Source: Durusdinium trenchii (lineage: Eukaryota; Sar; Dinophyceae; Suessiales; Symbiodiniaceae). From it: a stretch of 64,000 nucleotides of DNA. The notes under the pieces are model-generated. The model ran no database searches and had not been told where the DNA came from. It was given only the letters and a program-made list of their open reading frames with translations. The stretch is from the NCBI GenBank assembly GCA_963970005.1, contig CAXAMN010008446.1, positions 471,752 to 535,751 on the forward strand, in the 5' to 3' direction. This document shows, piece by piece, positions 54,026 through 63,745 of this stretch; position 1 is the first letter of the stretch, and every line of letters begins with the position of its first letter. The position numbers and the translations under genes were made by a program.

Positions 54026-57000
54026 TTGGCACGGGGTGGGAAGAGACCATGTGTTTTCTGCTTTAATCTTCGAGCTTCTGATAAACATGTTGCAACCATG
54101 CATGCACTAGGAATATATTATCTGATCAGGTCGAAGTGGCGTGATTTATGGCGTTGAAGAGGGTCTCAGTCGGCAGGCGTGAATGATCATCACCATACAT
54201 CATAGAGCGTAGATCTCCGGCATGCTCTGCCTTGGCTTCACCAGGCCATGGTGGTGAATGGTGAATGCCAATGAACAAATCCAGGGTGGACATCGATATA
54301 TGTTTTACATTATTATGCATAAATTAGCGTAGCAAGAAACCACATATGCGCAGTGAAGATCGCGATATCGCTCACCGTATTTCTTTGGGTAAACCTGCGA
54401 TGCTTTAAGTTGTGGTCCACCACGCCTCAGTAATAAATGACAGTTCAATTTTAAGTCTGATTCTTAAGGCTGTTGACTGTGTGTTCAAAGCTGCATGATG
54501 CATGCATACATGGATCATGGATGCAATGCATATATACAAATAAGAACCAAACACTTTTCGCTTCCCAGTAGAGCTCTCGTAGTGGATGACTATAGCACCC
54601 TCCTTCTTATTGGCCTTCTTCTTCATCTTCTTCTGCTTTTTGCGAGAAAGCCTTTTGTACAATCCGCGCACATATGGCCTCAGAGCCAGCAGTGAAACAA
54701 CATAATCAACTAACAAGGTCAAGATAACGACTCTCCATGCATGCATAGTCAAATTTAAAATACCATCGATCGATCTATTTTGTGTTCTCTTGACTGCTCC
54801 TGGTTCCTAGATCCTTGGTAGATCATGTCTCGATACTTCTTTCGATACACACATCATATCATGTATGCAAAGCCATCAAAAGAACAACTCGAAAAACAAA
54901 ACATAACAGCACTGATCTGAGCTGAGTGTTTGGACGCATTGCCAAATGCCATTGACGGCTTTGGCCGAGAATGTCCCCAGCTCCCCATCCAGCTGAGCAA
55001 CGGGGCAGGTCGACCAGAGGCTTGAATATGGTAGGACGGTGCACTCAAAGCACTTGATACGTGTTTAGTTGAACGTTCAAAAGGTACCTGAGGGCCCCAC
55101 TAGTTGACATGCGACCAATCCAGAATTCCATGTACACGAAGTTTTTTTTCGATATGTTTGAAGTACTTTGCATACTTCATAACTGAACTTCGTGGTTGCT
55201 CAATCGTCACATGAATGCATCTGGCGATGCATAGTATGGCCACCAATGCAAACCTGGACATTATCCTTGGTTGACAAAGCACCAATCGCCATGACACCCA
55301 GTCAGACTAAAATAGTTAATCTAATATAGACTAGATGTCTTTGTTGATTAAAAACAAAATATCGGACTCTAATTTCAACTTGAGTGTCGCGTTGGCCTCC
55401 ACAACAGATGGTTGCTTTCCGTCTCCCATCGCATTGTCCTTTGACCTACTTGATGTCCCCCGGTTCATCCATATCCAGGAACTGCACGGCGGTCCCCCAT
55501 GCATTGCCCCATCTTCAACCAACCTGAGAGCGCCTTGGATCAACCGTAGAAATCCGCACCTGGGCCGTGAGAATTGAAGGGAACCATGGCATTAACTTTC
55601 CTCGACTATATTAAATTTAAAATATTTCATGGCCTGCACATGATATCGATAGTCTATCGTTCTATATTATTACGCATCAAAAGTTCGAACGTTCCTGGAA
55701 ATATTGTGCATGAGGCATCGACACTGTCAAGATGTTATTCACCTTGGGGCGGTCTTTCACCTCGTAGGTGAGCCTCAGACGGGCAGGATATAGCATTTGG
55801 AAATGGTTGGATGATCATTCTGGCACGCATGAATTCCAAGCATTGGGCCTCTTGGGAATTCCCACACTGAGCAAAGGACGTCTTCAAACGATGGTCCCCT
55901 AAGTACAGCGACGATTTGCTTCAGAAACCAGCTCATGATCGTTGGAAGACCACGCATGTGTCATGGTGTATATATCAATTTATCTAATTAATGCAAATGT
56001 GCTATCAAATAATTAAAGTTAAACATATCGATGATCATTATGGTTTCTATGCTAAGTTTCTGGCGGAATGCACAACTTACTGCACCCTGCCCAGAGAAGA
56101 CGTCGAAGGCGAAGATGTCCTGAGCCGCCGAACATGTACTCAGAGGTGCCAATAGTCTATGCGGCAACACTAGGAATGTGAAAGCTGACTTTAAAAATAT
56201 TGATCGATTCTAGTATTAAGGACCTGAAAGGACACGTGCTTTACTTCACTGGGCCAACATATCATCGTTCAAGGCCTGTCGAAATCACTTTTATTTATTT
56301 ATATTAATTTTCAATGATCACGCACGTTGTGGCAATTCAAACCATCGCTTTACCTAGAGAGGCTAAGAGGACACAAAAGGGTCCACGTGTGGACCCTTTT
56401 TTTCCCTTTCAACCTGTGTTGGTAATCTGTTGCCGCACGCGTCCAAGATGGAAACTTACTCGCGCAAAAACTAAGGATCGGGCCCGCGTGCTGCTTTCAG
56501 AGCCGCTCTCCGTGATCTGCGCCACGTACTCCGCCGCATGTATCCTGGGCTTTGAATGCTGGCCGGTATACTTGGGTGGGCCAGGACCATCGTTCACAAC
56601 AGTAAACCCTGATGTGCACGGGCATGTGGTCGAATTTGGAATACCTGGTGTGGATCACACAAGATTAATTACATACCATGAAATCAAGGGCAAGCTTCAA
56701 CAGTAATGGCGCTCCAAGTGTGAGCATTGCGAGGATAGCATTTGGCGTGAGTGCCAATGGGGAGAAGCCACGAGAACGAGCCATGAGGGACCAATGATGA
56801 GAGGAGATCAAAAACACATCCTCGATGGGCTCCAGGCGTCGAGGCTTGAGCAATGCACATGTGCATGCGTATACATATACAGGCTCACTCCATGGGGTTC
56901 TCTTCAGCAAACTTTGTTCCTACCCCTGACTGCACACTGCAAGCCGCTAATTGTTTGATATCCACATCAATCCAAATTGTCCTGAATGTTTTTTCCTGGT

Positions 57001-60000
57001 GACGGTACGGTGGTTTCACACGATCTATGTCAATCAACACTCGAAACATCTCAAAACTATGGACGGTCTACATCGGATCGCATCCCACTTTCACACATAC
57101 AAACGGTGCACCATGGATGATCTTTCTTAGGTGATATTAGATTGAATATGTTTGAATCGAAGACGGATAGTTTGTAGTTCAACTAGAATGAGATCGATCC
57201 AACCTACCAATCCTTGGAGCATCTCGAATGTGATGGTGTCCAAAACTCCATGGGTCTATAGAGCCAAAGTTCAGCTTTGCTGAGCAACCGGGATTGCCCC
57301 GACCGGCACCCATCCAGCCGTCATCATCGCCAAATGCCACCTCAAAAATGATTAATCCGGAGAACATTGGATTTGATTAAAAAGATGATCTAGATCGAAA
57401 TAAGGTCGATGTGTTCATCTGATCGCGGATTACCATTTTCCAGTCGCACGTCATGTTCAACTCACGATCGATATCATGCAGAACTATGATATATGCACAG
57501 ACTCCGACTTGAACAAAATGCCATTCAGACATCCGTGAAATGCAATCTGAGGTGAGTGCGCTGCGGGAAGACCTCTGCCGGTCCAAGTGATGGAGACGCC
57601 CTTCTGAACTTCATTGACCTGGCCCCGGGGCAAAGGATGCTGTGGGCTAGGAGTTGTGGATCGATTGGTCGCTTCGATCACTAAGAACTACCACTTATCG
57701 ATCGATGTCATGAGAGCGAAAACTATAAATTATTTGTCGATCTGTTTAACACCAATTAAAACATGCATGCATGTGCATGTATTATGCATGCATGAGTAAG
57801 AGCAGTCATGCCTTGAGATTGGCACTTGGATTTGTCTCGTTGATCTTGTCCACGCGGACTGTGTCAACTTTCATGATATAGAAATTGCCAGCACCACGGT
57901 CCAGCCTCACAACACTCCCCATCGAACCCCCCTTCAATGGCTCCAATAAAATCAACTGCTACACCGTTGAGTCCCCTACAAAAACTGAATTTGTAGTGGG
58001 TCTTCGATCCTATCGGTTGGTAGGTCTTCCGGCGCACGAAGGGTGAAGCTCCTCAGCACGAACGGATTTGGTCAACATTTGATAACTTAGGTTGAATTGT
58101 ATGCATAGTAAAGAAGGGTTCCCCAATATGAATCCACCCCGTGATCACGTGATGCAAGATCTCTCAGGACAACACTTCTTCGAAGCATAGTCAGCAGGCA
58201 ACTTCAGATGAGGCAGGTGTTTACCATGCTGGGTCAGCAAGGCGACGTTTGCCTCCTCACCGCTATAAATTAAAACGCTTACACATTAAAAGCTAGCACT
58301 AGTGCAATGCAATGTGGATGACAGAAGCAAATCACGCACCTTTAATAACATTGATTTGTAACGGTAGTGATAAACGAAAAACTGGTCCTGATTTTTCTTC
58401 ATACGTCTTTTCTTGGGTGAGGTCTTGGGTGTTCTTTTGGGGGTAGCCATCTTTTCTTTCTTCTTGTTGGGTGTGCGAGACAGATCTGCCGGATCTGCTG
58501 CATCGGGCTTGGATCGCGCTGCGGCTGATGACTTATCATCATTTGGCTTTTCTGGTTCTTTTGCTTTCCGTTCAGCTTTCGCCTTCTTGGGTGTAACCTT
58601 CTTCCTCTTAGGTGCCGACCTTTTCTTGGGCAATGTTTTTGCTTTGGGCGATGCTTGCGCATGTTCCTCACGCTCCGCTGCTGCAGCTGCTGCATCTTTG
58701 AGGTCTTCGTTTACATATCCAACTGCCTGCTCGAATGCCGCATCCAAATTCTTTGGCAACACATGGTCGGGAACTTGCTCTGCTGGGACAACACGTGCTC
58801 TTTTGGGTGGGTTCTCAAGCGCTTCCTTTTTTTCCTCTGCTGGCTTCTCTGATTTATTGTTCTTTTGGCTCCCTCTACCTCGTCCTCTACCTCGTCCTTT
58901 ACCTCGTCCTCTTCCACTCGATCCTGGTTTTCTTTTCTTCTGTTTTCCACCTTCTTCACCTTGGGAGTCTGTCTCATATTCGTCTTTGTGCTCGCGATCT
59001 GGGTCTTCTGGATCTGCAATGGTGTCACGGATGGATTTGCGTAAAAGAGCCTGCGCCTGCCATCACAAATGATGGACAGCAATGATCAAATGAAGATTGA
59101 GGAGTTGAACGATAAAGTACACAGAGAAAAATAGAATTGGCTATGCAGTACAATGAAGTGGATTGCGCTTAAGGCTCAAGGTCTATCGATCGATCTAGAG
59201 ATCTAAACGATAAAAAACGATCTCAACAATATCAAAGTCAATATCAACCGGAATGGGGCCTTCAGCAGATTGCTGTGTACATCCTTCCCATCTTTAGCTT
59301 CAATCAACTTGCTAGCTGCTTCTTCGATTTGAGACTGCAACGACTGATCATTGCGAACGTCACCAGGCAGTTCACAAATTGGCTGTCTGTCCTGGATGGA
59401 CAGAAAATGGTCCGGAGTTAAGCCGATGTTGATTGGTACAAGTTTCGATTGGATTACTATGCCCTGACACATAATATTGGTCCTTGTGAGTTCCTTTGGG
59501 TTTTACTGGAGCTTCATCTTTTGCATTTTTGGTCTCATCCTCCGAATCAAGATCAGCTGAGCTTCCCTGCTGTGGCTTTGGTGAACCTGTGGCCGAAGGT
59601 GCAGCTGTCGCATTTTTCCCGGCGGGATGGCCCAAGCCACTGGGAGCTCTTGGTTCGGTGACCTCACCCTTTGGCACTGGTTTGATCTCGGCTTTCTTTT
59701 GTTCTTTCTCTTTTTCAGCTTCGTTTTTCTCTTCTGGCTTTTTCTCGATATCGGCGTTCTTTCGTTCTTTCTTGTGCTCCTCCTCAACTGGCCGTGTCTC
59801 GATCTCGACTTCCTCGTCTTCTCCATGTTTGGTTTCTACTGGCTTTCTCTCGATCTCGACGTTCACTTTTTCTTCGTTTTCATGTTGTTCATTATCTACT
59901 GGCTTTCTCTCGATCTCGGCTTTCTCCTGTTCATTGACTTCAGCTGCCGGAGTGGCTGAAGGCAAATTCTGGTTTGCAAGTTCTAGTTCTGGGACTTCGC

Positions 60001-62217
60001 CATCATCTTGATATTGATGTGCAACAAGCTCATGCGAAATAATTGGTTCAATGATCTCGTCATCGGTTCGGGTTTCCTCCTCGGCCTGTTCTTTACCCTC
60101 TCCATCCTCTCCCACATCGCAACCCACCTTTGCTGCATCTGCGACATCCATATCCATTGCTTGGGAGTCTGGCTGGTATTCGGCAGGTTCAACTGGCACT
60201 TGGCTATCGTCTTCAACAGGCTCCCTGAAATTGGGTGGTTGTGATTCCAAGTTGGGCGACATTGGCAAAGTATCAGCCATGTCAGGGGGTGCACCAACTT
60301 TACACGCGCTTGGCTCACTCGGGCTTGCTGACAGCTGTTCCGTGGCTTGACTTCTATGAAAGTGCTTCGACGATACCTTTGACACCTAGAGGCAAACAAA
60401 AACTCAAAATTGAAGGACTTGTGCACATGTGCATGTGTGACAACCTGTTGAACGAACGGTTCAACAAAGAAACCAACCAAATCAATATTTGGCCTTAAAG
60501 GTCGATCTTCCACGGGTTGGGAGCTTTTTGTTAGATGACGACAGTATTCCCCGCTCCTGTGACAGGTGGTTCACATTCACATGTATAAAAACATATTAAA
60601 GCATTTATCGACATATGCACGCCTGATTTTGACACAAGCCAGCCGACTGAAATATTATGTCCGTCGTGCATCATGTATACATGCGTGATCGGTCCTGGCA
60701 CTTCAGAAGGATGATTGACTTCAGGGTATTCATCTTGTCATGCCCCTTCCTGCACATCTACACTAGCTTTAGTACACATGTCTTAAACAGTAATTACCTA
60801 TTTTTTTTATCTTGTGTTAAATGGCCCTCGAAAAAATCATTGAAGCTCGCCTGACTTTCCTGCTCCGTTGATACAAGTTGCTCACATGGGAGGCCATCGT
60901 GCGGATCAATTTGGCCTCCACTCGAATCCATGCCTGGCAGCAACGGATGATGCTGGGACTGGGACTTCGGGATGATTGTTGGGGTTGGGGGTTGATGCCG
61001 ATCTAATTCACGATAATGTTGCAATGATAGGGGCTTGGGAATCTAAGCTGGCATAAATTATCCAAACCGATTGAGGATTTAGTCATTTTGCACTCCACCC
61101 CCTTTCTTCCCTGAGCCTCGTGTTGCCCCTTTCGACGAAAGCGCGGATTGAGGTCATACGTGTTGCTGGCATAGGACAATGCCTCCTGCAATGGCGATTT
61201 GACAATCACCGACTAGTATATCACGTCTCATCCGTGGCAAATGTCTTAACTTCCGAACGTCCTGAACCTCGTGCATAGTGGGCAAATCACCCGCGAAGAT
61301 ACTCAAGTATTTGGCCAAGAAATTGAAGTTGGTATCTCGTTCAACCTTTCGAGTTAACAATTAATTCATTCAGGATTGAACTCACTGGATGCTTTCCAAT
61401 GCATGGTCTGGCCTCCAACTCGCTCACAGAGTCTGACCCCACCAAATCGACAAAGGAAAATACCTACGGCAATTAGTTTAAGAATTTGTTAATTTAGGCG
61501 TTGGACAAAAATGTAAAAGAAAACACATGATGATCATGAACTACCGGAACATGACCTGCCTTTGATCCTTTCTTTGCCTTGATGTCAGCCCGTCGCCCAT
61601 TGATGTACCCTTCTGTCTGGCATAGTTCATCGAAGAAGTCCTAGCAAAGAACCCATCGAAGTACTATGATTGAAGCTTGCAGTGCTCCATGCGCAGAAAG
61701 GAGCTGAACCATTCAGCAACGATGAACATAATTGGGCGATCGACTTTTGAACATCCCATGGTTTGGAACGATTGAGTGAACATCTAGGCTAGGTGAAATA
61801 GTTTGAAAGAACATGCCCAATCACACAGCCCTGTCCTTAAGGAAGTCTATCCTCTCCATGTTCATGCGGCTTTGGCGCCGCTGCACACCCATGGAAGCAA
61901 AAACGTGGCCGGGCGGAGCAAGAACAGATATTATGTTTCATGATGTCATGCATGCTGATCTATGATCTGAGTCGAATCGAATGATCATTATTTTTGGCAT
62001 TGTTGAGGCTCAGCCGGTCCCTTGAGATCCCGCGGGAATGTCCGGAGAAATACGGATTTCAATTTCTTCGAGACCTGGCCTAATTAAGCCAGCTAGCTCA
62101 ATCTACTATTGATCTCGATCTCACGAGTCCACATCGCACGGGGGTTGGCACCTTCCCATCGTGGTCCAATCTCGGCATCATCGGAGGAGCCCCAGTCGTA
62201 GAGCTCGTCCTCATGGC
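53930..62217 (-). CDS. Gene A: multicopy dinoflagellate family, methyltransferase-like motifs, multi-exon
   Basis: A series of at least 22 minus-strand exons. The N-terminal exons (62217-61068) read DELYDWGSSDDAEIG, FVDLVGSDSVSELEARP and TMHEVQDVRKLRHLPR. A long acidic/Lys repeat exon follows (60385-59483). Next is a basic, RG-rich exon (59056-58338). The C-terminal exons hold FDVFSGQGA (56119-56081), GGPPCSSWIWMNRGTSSRS (55559-55391), HVTIEQPRSSV (55253-55112) and WMGSWGHSRPKPSMAFGN. FxGxG and GGPPC resemble C5-methyltransferase motifs I and IV, but the ENV motif VI is replaced by EQP. I recall the C-terminal series as a multicopy Symbiodiniaceae family. One or two genes may be involved. Function is inferred only. 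Confidence 0.6.
54130..54300 (-). CDS. Gene A exon
   Basis: Reads HHSPPWPGEAKAEHAGDLRS then MMYGDDHSRLPTETLFNAI. Borders tentative. Confidence 0.45.
54555..54681 (-). CDS. Gene A lysine-rich exon
   Basis: Reads PYVRGLYKRLSRKKQKKMKK then KANKKEGAIVIHYESSTGKR. Strongly basic. Confidence 0.58.
54936..54992 (-). CDS. Gene A exon
   Basis: Reads WMGSWGHSRPKPSMAFGN, 57 nt, between gctcag and a GC|GT border. Confidence 0.62.
55112..55253 (-). CDS. Gene A exon: EQP motif
   Basis: After tgtccag it reads FALVAILCIARCIHVTIEQP then RSSVMKYAKYFKHIEKKLR. EQP occupies the place of motif VI (ENV) in C5-methyltransferases. Confidence 0.65.
55391..55559 (-). CDS. Gene A exon: GGPPCSSW motif
   Basis: After gcccag it reads FLRLIQGALRLVEDGAMH, GGPPCSSWIWMNRGTSSRS and KQPSVVEAN, then an AAC|GC donor. 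GGPPC resembles C5-methyltransferase motif IV, whose Cys is the catalytic nucleophile. Confidence 0.68.
56081..56119 (-). CDS. Gene A exon: FSGQG motif
   Basis: Exactly 13 codons, DIFAFDVFSGQGA, between ctcag and GTAAGT. FSGxG after hydrophobics looks like the S-adenosylmethionine-binding motif I of methyltransferases. Confidence 0.62.
56385..56410. repeat. Perfect hairpin with 12-bp arms
   Basis: aaaagggtccac and gtggaccctttt with a 2-nt loop. It lies in a gene A intron. Confidence 0.8.
56460..56600 (-). CDS. Gene A exon
   Basis: Reads GPGPPKYTGQHSKPRIHAAE then YVAQITESGSESSTRARS, ending CGA at a canonical GTAAGT donor. Confidence 0.55.
56700..56870 (-). CDS. Gene A candidate exon
   Basis: One frame reads EDVFLISSHHWSLMARSRGF then SPLALTPNAILAMLTLG. 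Another is also open, so frame choice is uncertain. Confidence 0.4.
57200..57340 (-). CDS. Gene A candidate exon
   Basis: Reads VAFGDDDGWMGAGRGNPGCS then AKLNFGSIDPWSFG. Borders tentative. Confidence 0.4.
57420..57475 (-). CDS. Gene A small exon
   Basis: Reads LNMTCDWKMVIRD. Borders tentative. Confidence 0.4.
57497..57651 (-). CDS. Gene A exon
   Basis: Reads RGQVNEVQKGVSITWTGRGL then PAAHSPQIAFHGCLNGILFK. Borders approximate. Confidence 0.6.
57812..57955 (-). CDS. Gene A exon
   Basis: Reads LILLEPLKGGSMGSVVRLDR then GAGNFYIMKVDTVRVDKINE, ending CTCAAG at a GC donor. Confidence 0.65.
58149..58262 (-). CDS. Gene A exon
   Basis: After atttatag it reads GEEANVALLTQHGKHLPHLK then LPADYASKKCCPERS. 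The 3' border is uncertain; GT and GC donors are both possible. Confidence 0.62.
58338..59056 (-). CDS. Gene A basic exon with an RG-rich patch
   Basis: No internal ATG starts it, but the frame is open across the exon: AQALLRKSIRDTIADPEDPD, then GRGRGKGRGRGRGRG, then a Lys-rich tail (KRSAPKRKKVTPKKAKAERK, TPKRTPKTSPKKRRMKK). RG repeats and lysine tails commonly bind nucleic acids. It ends at an AAGGT|GC donor that keeps phase with the next exon. Confidence 0.68.
59260..59391 (-). CDS. Gene A exon
   Basis: After catccag it reads DRQPICELPGDVRNDQSLQS then QIEEAASKLIEAKDGKDVHS, 44 codons, with an AAG|GC donor. Confidence 0.65.
59483..60385 (-). CDS. Gene A acidic repeat exon
   Basis: After cctctag it is open for about 300 codons. 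Middle part repeats variants of EIERKPV: AEIERKPVD, VEIERKPVE, VEIETRPVE, ADIEKKPEE, AEIKPVPK. Flanks are rich in Glu, Pro and Ser. Probably a disordered charged spacer. The donor may be GA after CACAAG. Confidence 0.65.
60445..60516 (-). CDS. Gene A exon
   Basis: Reads EDRPLRPNIDLVGFFVEPFV then QQ, ending at a CAG|GT donor. Confidence 0.55.
60826..61002 (-). CDS. Gene A exon
   Basis: Reads RHQPPTPTIIPKSQSQHHPL, GGQIDPHDGLPCEQLVS and SQASFNDFFEG. Pro/Gln/His-rich, probably disordered. Confidence 0.5.
61068..61185 (-). CDS. Gene A exon
   Basis: After attgcag it reads EALSYASNTYDLNPRFRRKG then QHEAQGRKGVECKMTKSS. The donor is tentative. Confidence 0.6.
61214..61345 (-). CDS. Gene A exon
   Basis: Reads VERDTNFNFLAKYLSIFAGD then LPTMHEVQDVRKLRHLPRM, 44 codons, with a GT donor. 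Confidence 0.7.
61386..61463 (-). CDS. Gene A exon
   Basis: After ccgtag it reads VFSFVDLVGSDSVSELEARP then CIGKHP, 26 codons, with a GTGAGT donor. In phase with the exon before. Confidence 0.68.
61560..61640 (-). CDS. Gene A exon
   Basis: After ttgctag it reads DFFDELCQTEGYINGRRADI then KAKKGSK, 27 codons, with an AAG|GC donor. Confidence 0.65.
62152..62217 (-). CDS. Gene A first recognised exon
   Basis: After catgcag it reads HEDELYDWGSSDDAEIGPRW and ends at a GAAG|GT donor. Upstream exons may exist to the right. Confidence 0.55.
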
Positions 62218-62319
62218 CTGCATGAATTTAAACTGACACATGTCGATCATGTTGGGTGTCATTAAGATGCATGTCCGATTGTCCGATACTTTGTCCGATA
62301 TGCTGGGAACACTCGACAT

Positions 62320-63600
62320 TGAAAATCACTGGCATCCATGCACATCACGTGCCCCCAGCAAGCCTTGTAAGCATCGGCGACGCTTTGGCATTCCAATGAC
62401 AGGTCACCTGGAGTAGTCAGCGGGGCTATATCACATCACGTATTCTCCAAAGACATCCGGAGATATATGCATGGCATCAAGATCAGACATATCAGACCCG
62501 TGATTTCCATGACACCGCTTCAAAACCTGAGATGCCAGCCTTCAAGCCAAGGTAACGCGAAGGCATACCACATGGCAGCAGTGCATCGGGAAAAAAACGT
62601 ATCGGCCAAAGATTGGGTGGCAGGATGTGGCATGTTGTTCAATGCCGGTGGGAAGGACATGCCCACATGGACCACATGTTGATTGAGTTGTTTTGATCAT
62701 GTTTGATCCATTGGGGGGCCTTCTGCCTGAGCCCTGGGAAGAGGCAAAGTTCGGCCGACAACGGTGAAGTATCCACTCTCTCTGAAGATGAAACTTTGCC
62801 TAGCCTTGGACCGCCTGGGTACTAGTAAGTATGTCTTATATAATCTTATATATAGAAGTCGTCTTCACCCATTCCACCTGACCTGCCTGCCCCACCTCAC
62901 CTCACCATCACCGGCCCCCGCCCTTCCGAGGCCCACCTCCCTCCCCATCACCGGCGCCTCCAAGGCGATGGCCTCGGCACAAGTCGACTCTGCCAGGTCG
63001 GGGTCGGCGCCGCTGGCGCAGCGGCAGACCTCGGTCGGTGGTCTGGCTGACCTCGTCCGGCTGACCTCGTCCGGGGTCGGGGGGGGACAAGGAGTCTTTC
63101 TTTAGGTCCCAGTCCCAGATCACTTAGAGGTCCCAGAAAGCTCAGGTCGTCTTGACCAACAAAAACAATACAACAATAATCGCGCGGAGGATCGAAGAAG
63201 AAGAAGAAGAAATCAAACAATGAGACTGACACACATATAAAGACTATCTTGACTTTTCTGGTGAAATCGTTGTCTCAAGTCTATAGTCTGTCTGGTGGCT
63301 GGGGGGACGCAGGTGTCCGGAAGTTGCAGGATGTTGCAGTGTGTGTTTTGTTGGAAAGGGTGGAAAAGGACTGTTGTTTAAAGAGCATGCAGAGTCATGT
63401 AGACATGTGTTAACACTCACAAGTTGAGAAGCTATTGATCTTTTCAGAAGAGGTGTGCTGAAAGGACTGTCAAAATCCCATCCCTGATCCATTGCTGACC
63501 AATGCTTCTTTGAACTATCTTGCCCGTCAGGCACTTCTAATTCTAATCAGTTCCTTCCAAATCCTTTTGGAACGCATGGCGTACCATAGGGCTCCAACAC
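62320..63600. other. No supported gene
   Basis: A plus-strand frame around 62960-63090 reads ITGASKAMASAQVDSARSGS with good composition but no splice or start support. A GAA run lies at 63196-63212. Otherwise nothing seen. Confidence 0.35.
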
Positions 63601-63629
63601 TCACGAAACGGTGCCGCACGCTAGGCCCA

Positions 63630-63745
63630 CACAAACACGTCAAACGTCTCGCGCGTTGCGGGAGCCAGGATGCCGCTGGCATGGTCCTCTGGCAGAAATT
63701 CCAGCTCTTCGCGCAGGCCTCCGGCAAAATGCCCGGCAGGAGCCT
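63630..63745 (-). CDS. Exon-like segment, unknown protein
   Basis: Reads GHFAGGLREELEFLPEDHAS then GILAPATRETFDVFV. GC3-rich like the left half, unlike genes A and B. Not recognised. Confidence 0.42.

Noticed and set aside
56385-56425. Stem followed by a T run, resembling a bacterial terminator
   Set aside because: The surroundings are eukaryotic intron sequence; the resemblance is treated as a palindrome only.
58413-59072. 219-codon plus-strand frame, the longest there
   Set aside because: It is the antisense of the basic gene A exon; its Ser/Phe/Leu runs mirror Lys/Arg codons on the minus strand.
59496-60011. 171-codon plus-strand Ser/Phe-rich frame
   Set aside because: Antisense of the acidic repeat exon of gene A.
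44238-62217. Bacterial or viral contamination as the source of the AT-rich part
   Set aside because: Its genes have many spliced exons with AG|G acceptors and GC donors like the rest of the window.
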